Of a DNA stretch of 64,000 nucleotides, positions 47,093-55,396 are shown one piece after another. Below the pieces are notes generated by a model, which was not told where the DNA came from, made no database searches, and saw only the letters and a list, made by a program, of their open reading frames with translations. The translations under genes and the position numbers were made by a program. The stretch comes from an uncultured Lachnospiraceae bacterium (GTDB taxonomy: Bacteria > Bacillota > Clostridia > Lachnospirales > Lachnospiraceae), in contig CACYNO010000001.1 of NCBI GenBank assembly GCA_902775895.1, forward strand, positions 248,001 through 312,000, written 5' to 3'. The stretch's first letter is position 1. The number at the start of each line of letters is the position of its first letter.

Positions 47093-48277
47093 ATGAGTGA
47101 ATATGTGGTAGAAATAAATGGTAAGGGTGATATCGCAGTTGACGATATGATCCTTGTAAAAGATGTTGAGGCGAAGGCAGGCTCAAGGATGCTTGAGGGC
47201 TTTAAACCTTTGTTTACTGCGGAAGCGGTGAAGCGCCTGGAAGAAAAGGGTTACGTTATCTCAGGTAAGACAAATGTGGGAGAGTTCTGTCTTGACCTCG
47301 TGGGGGAATTTTCTTATTACTCACCGGCCGAAGGAGCCCTTAAAGGTGCCGCAGCAAGTCTTGTGGCTGAGAAAAAAGTTAAAGCCGCACTGGGGGTGGA
47401 TATGAACGGGACTCCCAGAAGGGCAGCAGCCCTGTCAGGTGTGGATTTCTTAAAGCCTACTTACGGTACTGTTTCCAGGTACGGTATCATTTCCTGTGCT
47501 GCATCGGGAGAGCAGGTGGGCGTTTACGCCGGAGATGTGAACGGGATAAAAGAAGTGATGGATATTATTTCCGGACATGATGAAAAGGACGGTACCAGCC
47601 TTAAGGATGACACTTATGATTACAGCACAGATGCGGATGTAAAGGGTAAGAAGATTGCTATAGTAAAGGAGCTTTTTGAGATTGCAGATGATGAAACCAA
47701 AAGCAAGGTGGCAGCATTTGCAGAAAAGCTTAAGGCGGCCGGAGTTATCGTTGAAGAAATTTCCTGTGATTTTTTTGAAAATGCAAATACTGCATGGCAG
47801 ATACTTATGACAGCGGAGACCTGTAACAATGTTTCCCGTTATGACGGAGTGAAGTACGGCCATCGTGCAAGTGAGTACAAAAATATAGATGAGCTTTATG
47901 TAAATTCCAGGACGGAAGGCTTTAACTTCCTGACGAAAGCAGTGATACTTTACGGCTCGGATATGCTCTCGAAGAACCGTTATGAAGAGTGCTACGGCAA
48001 GGCGCTGAAGGTGCGCCGTGTCATATCCGAGAGATTCGAAGAGCTTATGAAAGACTACGACGCCATACTTACACCTGTATGCAGTAAATCTTCATACGAA
48101 GCCTATGACATTAAAGAGGCGTTTGAAAAGGTATTCAAAGAAAGCATATTTACTGCAACAGCAAATCTCATAGGAGTACCGGCACTGGTGAGCGGCGGCG
48201 TGCAGCTTATGGGTAAGGCATTTGGCGAGAGTACGCTTCTCAGTCTTGCAGGAAGTACGGAAAAGGAGGGTAAATGA
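47093..48277 (+). CDS. gatA: GatA-like subunit, degenerate (probably no glutaminase)
   Basis: A 394-residue amidase-family protein; ordinary GatA is about 485. About 55-60 N-terminal residues are absent: the conserved Lys of AIKDN is at residue 23 here (ILVKDVE). The glycine/serine loop GGSSGGSAAAVAAG aligns to EGALKGAAASLVAE, losing the cis-Ser, and SDTGGSIRQPA aligns to VDMNGTPRRAA, so the nucleophile Ser is Thr107. The KRRI Arg and the DIFTVPANLAG Asp that hold glutamine in S. aureus GatA align to non-matching residues (SIFTATANLIG). Other GatA landmarks remain (LKPTYGTVSRYG, NNVSRYDGVKYGHR, KALKVR), so the fold is probably selected. Translationally placed between aspS-gatC and gatB; overlaps gatB by four bases. 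Confidence 0.9.
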   Translation: MSEYVVEINGKGDIAVDDMILVKDVEAKAGSRMLEGFKPLFTAEAVKRLEEKGYVISGKTNVGEFCLDLVGEFSYYSPAEGALKGAAASLVAEKKVKAALGVDMNGTPRRAAALSGVDFLKPTYGTVSRYGIISCAASGEQVGVYAGDVNGIKEVMDIISGHDEKDGTSLKDDTYDYSTDADVKGKKIAIVKELFEIADDETKSKVAAFAEKLKAAGVIVEEISCDFFENANTAWQILMTAETCNNVSRYDGVKYGHRASEYKNIDELYVNSRTEGFNFLTKAVILYGSDMLSKNRYEECYGKALKVRRVISERFEELMKDYDAILTPVCSKSSYEAYDIKEAFEKVFKESIFTATANLIGVPALVSGGVQLMGKAFGESTLLSLAGSTEKEGK

Positions 48278-49704
48278 TCATGAAATACGAAGTTGTTATC
48301 GGACTTGAAACTCATGTGGAGCTGAATACCAAGTCAAAGATCTTTTGCTCCTGCGGCGGACATTCTGCAGCGGGAGATCCCAATACCTGCGTCTGCCCTG
48401 CCTGCAGCGGTATGCCGGGTATGCTGCCCGTGACCAATAAGAAAGTGGTGGAACTGGCGGTTATGGCCGGACTTCTTCTGAACTGTGAGATAAGCAAGTA
48501 TACAACATTTGACAAGAAAAATTATTATTACCCGGATCTGCCGTGTGCTTATCAGATCACACAGTTGAACCACCCTATATGTACTAACGGCTGCGTGCCC
48601 ATAAAGACAAGCGAGGGTGAACGTGAAATCCATATCAAGCAGATACATATGGAGGAGGATGCGGGAAAGCTGGTGCATATCGGGAAATTTACAAATGTGG
48701 ATTTCAACCGTACCAGCGTGCCTCTTATCGAGATAGTGTCCCAGCCTGATTTCAGAAGCGCTGAGGAGGTGCTGGTTTATCTGAACAAGCTGAAATCAAT
48801 GTTTCGCGCAAGCGGGATCTCCGAGTGCGAAGAAGGAGCCATGCGTTGTGATGTAAATATTTCCGTGCGTCCTGAGGGCAGCGAGGAACTGGGAGTACGT
48901 TCCGAGATAAAGAACATGGCTTCATTTGAGGCTATCGAGAGGGCTATACGATATGAAGCCCAGAGGCATATCGATGCTATTGAGTTTGAGACCGAGGAGC
49001 TGGTTCAGGAGACAAGACGCTTCGACGATGCCACGGGCAAGACATTTGCAATGCGTGACAAGGAAACGGAAGCTGATTACAGATACTTCCCGGATGCAAA
49101 CCTTATGCCTATCATTATCGATGATGAGTGGTTAAATGAGATCAAGGCAAATATGCCCAAGGCTATTGATGAGAAAGAGGAAATGTATCGTGAGGCGGGC
49201 ATTTCCGAAAAAGAGATAGAGATGCTTATCTCCAATCACAATGTGAGTGTGCTGCTTGACGAGGCGGTTTCTAAAGGCTGTGATGCGAAAAATACTGCCG
49301 CATGGATACTTACTGACTGTGCGGGTATCTTAAGGAAAAACGGTAAGCTTTTGTCTGATCTTGAGATTAGCTCAGATGACCTTGTGTCTATCATCGAGAT
49401 GGTGGACAGCGGTGATGTTAACAGACAGAGCGGAAGAAAGATACTTACAGCCGTTCTTGAAGAAGGCGTTGATCCGGTGGCTTATTGTAAAGAAAACGGT
49501 CTGGACAGCAAGGCTGATGAGTCTGTTATTGAAGGCGTTATCGGCAAAGTACTTGCTGAGAACACTAGGGCGTTGGAAGACTTCAAAGGCGGTAAGGAGA
49601 AGGCTAAGCAGGCGCTGTTCGGGGCATGTATGAGAGAGCTTAAGGGAACTGCGAATACGGATGTGATCAGGGAGTTGTTGGATAAAAAGCTGGAGAATTT
49701 ATAA
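48274..49704 (+). CDS. gatB: Asp-tRNA(Asn)/Glu-tRNA(Gln) amidotransferase subunit B
   Basis: A 476-residue kinase-like subunit of full length. VIGLETHVELNTKSKIFC at the start, the zinc-type Cys cluster (CSCGG and CVCPACSGMPG), YYYPDLPCAYQITQ, and the C-terminal helical and YqeY tail are all present. It phosphorylates the misacylated aminoacyl-tRNA and replaces the phosphate with ammonia. Everything needed for that step seems intact, in contrast to GatA. GGAGG precedes the overlapping ATGA start. Last gene of the T-box operon. Confidence 0.95.
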   Translation: MIMKYEVVIGLETHVELNTKSKIFCSCGGHSAAGDPNTCVCPACSGMPGMLPVTNKKVVELAVMAGLLLNCEISKYTTFDKKNYYYPDLPCAYQITQLNHPICTNGCVPIKTSEGEREIHIKQIHMEEDAGKLVHIGKFTNVDFNRTSVPLIEIVSQPDFRSAEEVLVYLNKLKSMFRASGISECEEGAMRCDVNISVRPEGSEELGVRSEIKNMASFEAIERAIRYEAQRHIDAIEFETEELVQETRRFDDATGKTFAMRDKETEADYRYFPDANLMPIIIDDEWLNEIKANMPKAIDEKEEMYREAGISEKEIEMLISNHNVSVLLDEAVSKGCDAKNTAAWILTDCAGILRKNGKLLSDLEISSDDLVSIIEMVDSGDVNRQSGRKILTAVLEEGVDPVAYCKENGLDSKADESVIEGVIGKVLAENTRALEDFKGGKEKAKQALFGACMRELKGTANTDVIRELLDKKLENL

Positions 49705-49751
49705 TACAGATAGAAAGATGTGAGCATTATATTTCTATGCTGATGCCGGAT

Positions 49752-49875
49752 TGGAGGGAGAGGAAAGAAAAAACTTGTTGTATTTGACGAAGACAGTCCG
49801 GAACTTACCGAAGAGCAGTTGGCGGAGTTTAAAAGAGTTCACGAGTCAAAGAATCAGCCTTTTTTACGAATATAA
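49752..49875 (+). pseudogene. remnant resembling a BrnA/CopG-type antitoxin N-terminus
   Basis: A GGAGGGAGAGGAAAG ribosome site is followed by codons for KKLVVFDEDSPELTEEQ and a short continuation ending at TAA 49873-49875. The expected ATG between site and KK is missing, and the frame stops after about 36 codons without the DNA-binding half. VVFDEDSPELTEEQ is like the start of small antitoxins of BrnA type. A broken gene is the simplest reading; a short expressed peptide using a rare start is possible. Confidence 0.4.
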
Positions 49876-49884
49876 TTATATTTA

Positions 49885-49893
49885 TGTTATAAT
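49885..49893 (+). promoter_or_regulatory. extended -10 promoter of the PepSY lipoprotein gene
   Basis: TGTTATAAT (TATAAT at 49888-49893); no clear -35. Start near 49900, giving an 86-base leader that contains the hairpin GGGCTTCAGCCC near 49935. Confidence 0.55.
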
Positions 49894-49985
49894 CAGAAAA
49901 GAAAGACGGACATGAAAATGTTCATCTTTTTTCAGGGCTTCAGCCCGCAGACTAGTTGTTTTGGGTTTTAAAAAGGAGAAGAGTT

Positions 49986-50387
49986 ATGAAGAAGAAGATT
50001 TTGTTTGCAGCGATCGCTATCGGTGCGGGTGTTACGTTTGCAGGCTGCGGCCAGGCATCGTCAACATCTACGACGGAACCTGTTGAGACAGTAACCACCA
50101 CAGTATCTGAGTCTGCAACATCATCAGATACAACAAGTGCAACGACTACAGCCCAGGCATCTTCCGAAGCAAAGGAGATAACCGCGGATGAGGCAAAAAG
50201 CATTGCGCTTAAAGCAGCAGGCTTCAAAGAAGCTGATGTTAAGTTCGTAAAGACGGAACAGGATTTTGATGACGGAATTAAAAAGTACGAGATTGAATTT
50301 ATCAATGGTGATAAAGAATACAGCTATGAGATCAATATGCAGACAGGTGAGATAATCAAGCAGGAAGTTGAAAATGTAAATGATTGA
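49986..50387 (+). CDS. PepSY-domain lipoprotein
   Basis: A 133-residue exported lipoprotein. The signal peptide MKKKILFAAIAIGAGVTF ends in the lipobox AGC, followed by a Thr/Ser/Glu linker (about 22-58). The C-terminal PepSY domain is EITADEAKSIALKAAG, then KYEIEFINGDKEYSYEI and TGEI. PepSY domains are often found outside the cell and are thought to inhibit or bind proteases; the role here is unknown. ATG 49986 follows AAAAGGAG. The leader and the first 30 codons are nearly copied in the next gene. Confidence 0.85.
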   Translation: MKKKILFAAIAIGAGVTFAGCGQASSTSTTEPVETVTTTVSESATSSDTTSATTTAQASSEAKEITADEAKSIALKAAGFKEADVKFVKTEQDFDDGIKKYEIEFINGDKEYSYEINMQTGEIIKQEVENVND

Positions 50388-50431
50388 TCTTGTTACGAGC
50401 AGAGGTCAATAATTTTTGTTATGTTTTATAA

Positions 50432-50452
50432 ATCACATTTTTGTGATAAAAT
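50432..50452 (+). promoter_or_regulatory. promoter with palindrome upstream of the truncated lipoprotein copy
   Basis: TGATAAAAT (TAAAAT at 50447-50452, extended -10) overlaps a perfect inverted repeat, ATCACA-TTTT-TGTGAT (50432-50447). It may be an operator. The leader carries a GCGGGTTTCGCCCGT hairpin near 50520, in the same position as in the first copy. Confidence 0.45.
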
Positions 50453-50569
50453 CAGGTCTCAAAGCGGTGCATACTGTCCATCTGTAATTTAGTTGTATAA
50501 AGGTGTCCTGCTTTGACTGCGGGTTTCGCCCGTGAACTGATCATTTTGTTTCAAAAAAGGAGAAGAGCT

Positions 50570-50800
50570 ATGAAAAAGAAGATTTTATTTGCGGCGATCG
50601 CTATCGGTGCAGGTGTTACGTTTGCAGGATGTGGACAGGAGGCGTCCACAACAACAACGGAACCCATTGAGACAGTTACTACGACAGAGTCAGAGTCTGT
50701 AACATCAACTGACGCTACATCAACAGATGCGACATCAACCGATGCAACTTCAACAGATGCAACAACTGAGGAGACCACTACGGCGACGACTACAGCATAA
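50570..50800 (+). CDS. short lipoprotein, duplicate of the PepSY lipoprotein lacking its domain
   Basis: A 76-residue predicted lipoprotein. The signal peptide and lipobox (FAGCGQ) and the AAAAAAGGAGAAGAG ribosome region are almost the same as in the gene at 49986. The linker is extended by a TDATS repeat (four copies), and the protein stops right after it, with no PepSY domain. It looks like a tandem duplication that lost its cargo, leaving a lipid anchor with a Thr-rich tail. A strong terminator follows. Confidence 0.7.
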   Translation: MKKKILFAAIAIGAGVTFAGCGQEASTTTTEPIETVTTTESESVTSTDATSTDATSTDATSTDATTEETTTATTTA

Positions 50801-50872
50801 GCAGCTTTTTAGGTCAAAGAGCTTTGAGCTTATCTGTTCCGTATGAAATCGGTTATTTATGAAGGTTAAAAA

Positions 50873-50926
50873 ACGGGGCACTACCCATCTCTGTGATACA
50901 GAGAGCGGGCGGTGTCCCGTTTTTTT
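50873..50926 (+). terminator. terminator after the lipoprotein pair
   Basis: ACGGGGCACTACCC pairs with GGGCGGTGTCCCGT, with an inner CTCTGT/ACAGAG hairpin, then T7. Genes on both sides converge. Confidence 0.85.
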
Positions 50927-50976
50927 GTTATGGCAATGAGTAAAAAGCCATGATACAGGTCAAGCAATCATTACAT

Positions 50977-52974
50977 TCAGATCTTTTCCGCACCGCTTAA
51001 GTCTGCGGTTTCGGAGTAGCTGTCAACGGTAATGGTGTACTGTGAGTCACCGTTTACGAGTACCTTTCCGCTTGTGTCTTTAACTGTAACTGTCTTACCG
51101 TTGGAGTCTTTGATGCTGCCTGCGTTATAAAGATTCGTGAGCGTGGAATCTCCGGTAACCACCCATGTGCTGTCTTCGCTGATATAAAAGCTGCACTTGC
51201 CGCCTGTACCGCCACCTGCATAAGAATCATCCTTTTCCACGCTGCCGGTAAGGGTGCTGCCGTCAGTCATATACATATCCAAAACGCTTATGCTGTCCCA
51301 GATGACTTTGCCCTGCATTTCCTGGGAAATAGCGGTGAAGGAAGTGTCAGCACCGTTTGATCCGGAGCTGCCCCAGCCTCGTTTATTGTTGTTGCCCGAT
51401 ACCCTGAGGAAATATTCGCTGTCATCAGCGTAGGTGATGTCAACACTTTTCAGTACAAATGTGGATTCCGTATTTGTGCTGTAGAACATGCCGCCGTTCT
51501 TTGCAGTAAGGCTTCCGCCGTCCATTGAAAATGTGGAGTTGCCCACTTCGGAATCCCCGGACATACTTTGGTAAAGTATCACATTCCATGTGTGGTCATT
51601 TTGCTCGTCGTCGGACATGTTACCGGACAAATCGCAGTTTGTGAGTTTTATTGAATTTTTACCCTCTATGCAGATTGCTTCTGAACCTGTTGCAGTGAGA
51701 GTTGCATTGCTGACGGTAATATCTGCCGTTGAATAGATGGCCGGTGAACCGTTTCCGTTTGAAGTGTATGTTCCGCCGTCCACAACCATGGTTCCGCCGC
51801 CTCTGTCGCTTCTTATGGCTGCTGAAGACCTTCCGTTTGTCTCAACCTCAAGGTTTTCGGCATAAAGCGTTCCGCCGCCTGCCACATGTATTCCTCCGGA
51901 AGCTCCCTGTTTTGTGGTGATCTTGGAATTCTTCACATAAGCCGTGCCGACCCCGTATGCAAATACCCCGGCGCCGCCGTCGGCATCTGTTGATATTGTG
52001 CTGCTTTCCACATGAAGCTCACCGTCAGTAACAAGTGCGGCCGCACCTACACCGTAGAAACTGGCATTGTCACCACCTGCACTTGATGAAGATGTGCGGG
52101 TAAGGGTACCGTTTGTAAACGAAGCGTTTGCACCGTTTTTTACCAGCAGGGCGTTTTCATCGTCGCCTGTGGAATCAATGGTTTCTCCACTTATGGTTTC
52201 ATCGCTTTCAACAGTCCTGACGGATACATATTCTACATTTGAACTTCCGCCTCCGGGCATACCCTGTCCGGAATTGTTGTCCTTGACGGTTACACTTGTA
52301 ACTTTCCCGTTTTCATCTATAACTATGGAAATGTTATCGCCCGTCTTTATGTCATCCTTAGATATTTCGGAAGATTCTCCCCCGGGTTGTCCGTTGCCTG
52401 AACTGTCGCCCTCCGGCTTTTCAGGTGGCTGTCCGTTATCAGAAGTGTTCCCGTCCGGTTTCTCAGGCGGCTGACCGTTGTCAGAACTGTCACCTTCAGG
52501 TTTTTCCGGAGGCTGACCCTGTGGTGCATTACCGTCAGATCCCGCAGATTCGCTTCCTGAATTTGAAGAACCGTTACCCGAATCGGCAGAAGATCCGGGA
52601 ACATTACCGGAATCAGAATCCCCACCGGGTTTTTCCGGCGGTTGACCCTGGGGTGCGTTCCCGCCTGATCCCGGTCCGCTTTCTTTTAAATACTTAGTAT
52701 CGTTACCCAGCTCAAACATTATAGTCTCTCCGGAGGATGATCCTTCATCTGAATCTGTCTCTATGGTAATGTCATTTTCTTCAATGCTTACCACTTTGCC
52801 GGTTACGGTCTTACCCTTGTAAGAGTCATTTGAAGCTGTATGTATATTTTCCGTTGCTTTTGCAGTCGTATCGCTTCCTGTGCCGGCGCAGCCTGCAAGT
52901 ACCGCAGTTGCCATGCCTGAAGCAGCCAGTGTCGCAATAAAAGCAGTTCTTGTTTTATTAAATATCTTTTTCAT
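50977..52974 (-). CDS. large exported lipoprotein with Pro-rich repeats and beta-helix (DUF4353-like)
   Basis: A 665-residue protein. The signal peptide ends in a lipobox (AVLAGC, about residue 28). A small beta domain (about 50-95) is followed by a low-complexity linker with repeats of GQPPEKP(E/D)G between Ser/Gly/Asn-rich spacers (about 105-210). A second small beta segment follows, then a long right-handed beta-helix-like region from residue 240 on (repeated short strands with N/G/T turns: FYGVGAAALVTDGELHVESS and similar). It resembles secreted carbohydrate-binding DUF4353 proteins of gut Clostridia. It would sit on the cell surface and bind glycans or other cells; this is inferred. It is monocistronic with response-regulator-like boxes upstream. 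Confidence 0.8.
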   Translation of the reverse strand: MKKIFNKTRTAFIATLAASGMATAVLAGCAGTGSDTTAKATENIHTASNDSYKGKTVTGKVVSIEENDITIETDSDEGSSSGETIMFELGNDTKYLKESGPGSGGNAPQGQPPEKPGGDSDSGNVPGSSADSGNGSSNSGSESAGSDGNAPQGQPPEKPEGDSSDNGQPPEKPDGNTSDNGQPPEKPEGDSSGNGQPGGESSEISKDDIKTGDNISIVIDENGKVTSVTVKDNNSGQGMPGGGSSNVEYVSVRTVESDETISGETIDSTGDDENALLVKNGANASFTNGTLTRTSSSSAGGDNASFYGVGAAALVTDGELHVESSTISTDADGGAGVFAYGVGTAYVKNSKITTKQGASGGIHVAGGGTLYAENLEVETNGRSSAAIRSDRGGGTMVVDGGTYTSNGNGSPAIYSTADITVSNATLTATGSEAICIEGKNSIKLTNCDLSGNMSDDEQNDHTWNVILYQSMSGDSEVGNSTFSMDGGSLTAKNGGMFYSTNTESTFVLKSVDITYADDSEYFLRVSGNNNKRGWGSSGSNGADTSFTAISQEMQGKVIWDSISVLDMYMTDGSTLTGSVEKDDSYAGGGTGGKCSFYISEDSTWVVTGDSTLTNLYNAGSIKDSNGKTVTVKDTSGKVLVNGDSQYTITVDSYSETADLSGAEKI
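52390..52660 (-). repeat. Pro-rich coding repeat (GQPPEKP units)
   Basis: Five copies of the short unit QGQPPEKPxG or NGQPPEKPxG, separated by Asp/Ser/Asn/Gly spacers, within the large lipoprotein gene. Such a repeat would form a stiff extended stalk. Confidence 0.75.
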
Positions 52975-53017
52975 CTTTATTTCCTCCTTGTAAGAAAAGT
53001 TTTCCTTTCACACCTGT

Positions 53018-53050
53018 AATATAAACCACATATCTTAAACCAAACTTAAA
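53018..53050 (-). promoter_or_regulatory. candidate OmpR/PhoB-type direct repeat before the large lipoprotein gene
   Basis: On the minus strand, TTTAAG-N5-TTTAAG (53045-53050 and 53034-53039) repeats at 11-base spacing. It occupies the -35 area of a TATATT -10 (53018-53023). Response regulators of the OmpR/PhoB family bind such repeats to activate weak promoters. Confidence 0.4.
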
Positions 53051-53100
53051 AATAGTTTTTTGTCCTGGTGCTATTATAAAATAACAATTTGGGACTTTTA

Positions 53101-53106
53101 TATAAT
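53101..53106 (+). promoter_or_regulatory. candidate -10 of the alcohol dehydrogenase gene
   Basis: A perfect TATAAT with no clear -35; start near 53113. A second TATAAC at 53127 is also possible. Confidence 0.4.
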
Positions 53107-53154
53107 TCAAATCTGATGTAAATTAGTATAACAAAAATCTTGGAGGTACAAAAA

Positions 53155-54108
53155 ATGAGAGGTTGGGAGTTTACACATACAAATCAGCCTTTGAAGCTGG
53201 TGGAGAAGCCGGATCCGGTGGCAAAACCGGGATATGTGGTCATTGACGTAAAGGCGGCGGGTCTTTGTCATTCCGACGTATCCGCACTTGAGCATGAAAG
53301 CTGGCTTTCAATGATGAATCCGCCTGTAATACTGGGACATGAATATGCGGGAGTTATCCGTGAAGTGGGTGAAGGCGTTACGGGATATAAAGTGGGAGAC
53401 CGTGTTGGTGTTTGCCCTCTGGGTGCAAATGATGGTACAAGCCCGGGATATACAAGAGACGGCGGATATGCTACCGTATCCACTGCACCCGTAGAACAGC
53501 TGATACCGGTTCCCGACAATGTGGACTTTGCAAAGGCTGCGGCGGCTACAGATGCAGGTATGACCTCACGTCATGCAGTTGTTGTGGCAGGCGGTATCAA
53601 GCCGGGGATGAAGGTTGGTATCATCGGCATAGGCGGTCTCGGTCAGATAGGTGCAAGGATCGCTGTCATAAAGGGATGCGAAGTTTACGTATCATCAAGA
53701 AAGCAGTCTGCAAGAGACCTTGCCATGAGTCTGGGATGTGCAGGAGCGGTGGAGACTCCTAAGGATCTGGCGGACAAAGGCTGTGAAGTTATCGTGGACT
53801 TTGCGGGAGCAGGTACTACCACGGCCGAGGCGCTTGAGGCAGTGGCACCCGGCGGAAGAGTGGTAGTAGTCGGCATGTCTGAGGATTTTGCAAATATCAA
53901 TACCATGACTCTTATCTTAAAACAGGCACAGGTGGTGGGAAGCTGCGGCGGTGATGCTGAGGACATCAGGGATTGTTATGAGATGATGTCTTCGGGAGAC
54001 CTGGACCCGGTGCTTAATACCATAAGCTTTGAGGAGATAGCAGAAGGGCTTGATACATTAAAGGCCGGCAAGGTAAACGGACGTCTTGTTGCACTTTTGG
54101 ATGACTGA
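53155..54108 (+). CDS. zinc-type medium-chain alcohol dehydrogenase lacking the structural-zinc lobe
   Basis: A 317-residue MDR-family oxidoreductase. The first catalytic zinc ligands are in GLCHSDV and GHEYAG, and the NAD(P) motif is GIGGLGQIGA. The four-Cys structural-zinc loop normally found after GDRVGV is absent (VGVCPLGANDGTSPGY). The third catalytic ligand position, usually Cys in CAGVT, is Asp (TDAGMTS). The N-terminus is otherwise complete. Start ATG 53155 follows TTGGAGG. Substrate is unknown; the family oxidises or reduces alcohols and aldehydes. A strong terminator follows. Confidence 0.85.
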   Translation: MRGWEFTHTNQPLKLVEKPDPVAKPGYVVIDVKAAGLCHSDVSALEHESWLSMMNPPVILGHEYAGVIREVGEGVTGYKVGDRVGVCPLGANDGTSPGYTRDGGYATVSTAPVEQLIPVPDNVDFAKAAAATDAGMTSRHAVVVAGGIKPGMKVGIIGIGGLGQIGARIAVIKGCEVYVSSRKQSARDLAMSLGCAGAVETPKDLADKGCEVIVDFAGAGTTTAEALEAVAPGGRVVVVGMSEDFANINTMTLILKQAQVVGSCGGDAEDIRDCYEMMSSGDLDPVLNTISFEEIAEGLDTLKAGKVNGRLVALLDD

Positions 54109-54115
54109 TAAATTT

Positions 54116-54153
54116 AAAAAGGCGCAAAGTTTTGATGCTTTTGCGCCTTTTTT
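54116..54153 (+). terminator. terminator after the alcohol dehydrogenase gene
   Basis: AAAAAGGCGCAAA pairs with TTTGCGCCTTTTTT across a TTTTGATGC-type loop. Confidence 0.9.
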
Positions 54154-54169
54154 ATTGTGGTGGGAAATA

Positions 54170-55096
54170 TTGGAGAAAAATGTAAAAGCCCATATAGTCA
54201 CGGGCTTTATCGAAGCGGGAAAAACAACATATATACAGTCCCTGATAACAAATGACTTTTTCCATAAAAGGGAAGCGGGAAAGACACTTATACTTGCCTT
54301 CGAGAGCGGACAGGTTGATTATGACGAAGAACTGCTTTCAGAATATAAGACAAAGGTTGTCTTCCGGGAAGATGAGGATATCAGGGAATTTATCAATGAA
54401 GGGATAAAAGACCATGATCCGGACAGGATATTTATAGAATATAATGCCATGACGGAAGGTCTGTGGGAAGTACTGACCGGGATGCTTGATATCGCAGGTA
54501 TAACCATGCTTATAGATCATTCTACTTTAAATCTGTATTACAGGAACATGCCGCAGAAAATGCGGGACATGATAGCTGTGGCAGACCCTGTGATCATAAA
54601 TCGTGCAAAAGAAAAAGAGGCGCTTGATATCTACGCCACTCCTTTCAGGATCATGAATACCAAAGCCCTGTTCTTGTGGGAGAGTCCCATGGGATATCAT
54701 GAGAAGATCTTCGGAAATCCCCTGCCCTTTGATCCTTCTGTGAGTGAGATAGTGCTGTCTGACAAAGATTTTCCGGCATGGTACGTTGATGCTTTAGAAT
54801 TCCCGGGAAATTATGAGGGCAAGATCATCGATGCACATCTGCAGATAAAAGAAAGACCGGATCGGGACGGCTTTATGGCAGGACGCATGGTTATGACATG
54901 TTGTATGAATGATATAAGTTTTCTCGGGGTTGAGATCAATGCGAAAGATATGAAGATCCAAAATGATATGTTCGTGCATCTTAAAGCAAAAGCCCGTGTG
55001 AAAGAAGAAGGCGCGGGGAAAAGACTGGTTTTGGATGTAATTGATATGGAAGCGGAGCCTTACCCGAAAGATATTGTGCTGTCGGTACTGCGGTAA
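54170..55096 (+). CDS. G3E (CobW-like) P-loop protein fused to a YcgQ/DUF1980-like C-terminus
   Basis: A 308-residue protein with a TTG start supported by GGTGGG five bases upstream; longer starts would cross the terminator. The N-terminal P-loop GFIEAGKTT is a variant of the G3E GFxGx[14 protein letters not shown] stands where G3E proteins have IETSG, and the NKxD motif reads NRAK, so nucleotide specificity is doubtful. The last 110 residues ([19 protein letters not shown], then a [10 protein letters not shown] strand) resemble the C-terminal Cys-Cys domain of YcgQ/TIGR03943 proteins. G3E proteins and YcgQ are linked to zinc homeostasis in other bacteria. The usual permease partner is absent here. 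Confidence 0.7.
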   Translation: MEKNVKAHIVTGFIEAGKTTYIQSLITNDFFHKREAGKTLILAFESGQVDYDEELLSEYKTKVVFREDEDIREFINEGIKDHDPDRIFIEYNAMTEGLWEVLTGMLDIAGITMLIDHSTLNLYYRNMPQKMRDMIAVADPVIINRAKEKEALDIYATPFRIMNTKALFLWESPMGYHEKIFGNPLPFDPSVSEIVLSDKDFPAWYVDALEFPGNYEGKIIDAHLQIKERPDRDGFMAGRMVMTCCMNDISFLGVEINAKDMKIQNDMFVHLKAKARVKEEGAGKRLVLDVIDMEAEPYPKDIVLSVLR

Positions 55097-55110
55097 AAGG
55101 AGGAAATGAA

Positions 55111-55377
55111 ATGACTGAAAGAAATATAAACCCGGGAGACATAGTAAGACATTTTAAAAGGGAAACACTGACCGAGGATGAGAGACGCTCGAATAAGTAT
55201 CTATATAAGATAATAGGAGTGGCAGAACATACGGAGACGAAGGAAAAGCTAATGATATACATGGCTTTGTATGATGATTTCGGGATATACGCCCGTCCGC
55301 TGGAGATGTTCCTTAGTGAAGTGGACAGGGAGAAGTATCCGGATATAATGCAAAGATACAGATTTGAAAAAATGTGA
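55111..55377 (+). CDS. DUF1653-domain protein
   Basis: An 88-residue single-domain protein. [10 protein letters not shown] at the start, [22 protein letters not shown] and [14 protein letters not shown] match the DUF1653 pattern, with a longer insert in the first loop. Function of the family is unknown. It begins 15 bases after the G3E-like gene, with AAAGGAGG, and is likely co-transcribed. It ends before the promoter of the surface protein gene. Confidence 0.88.
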   Translation: MTERNINPGDIVRHFKRETLTEDERRSNKYLYKIIGVAEHTETKEKLMIYMALYDDFGIYARPLEMFLSEVDREKYPDIMQRYRFEKM

Positions 55378-55396
55378 AAAAATTGTGAAATTCCTC

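Noticed and set aside
50432..50447. CRP-type site before the truncated lipoprotein
   Set aside because: The half-sites TCACA and TGTGA are in the opposite order to the CRP consensus (TGTGA-N6-TCACA), so only a generic palindrome is claimed.
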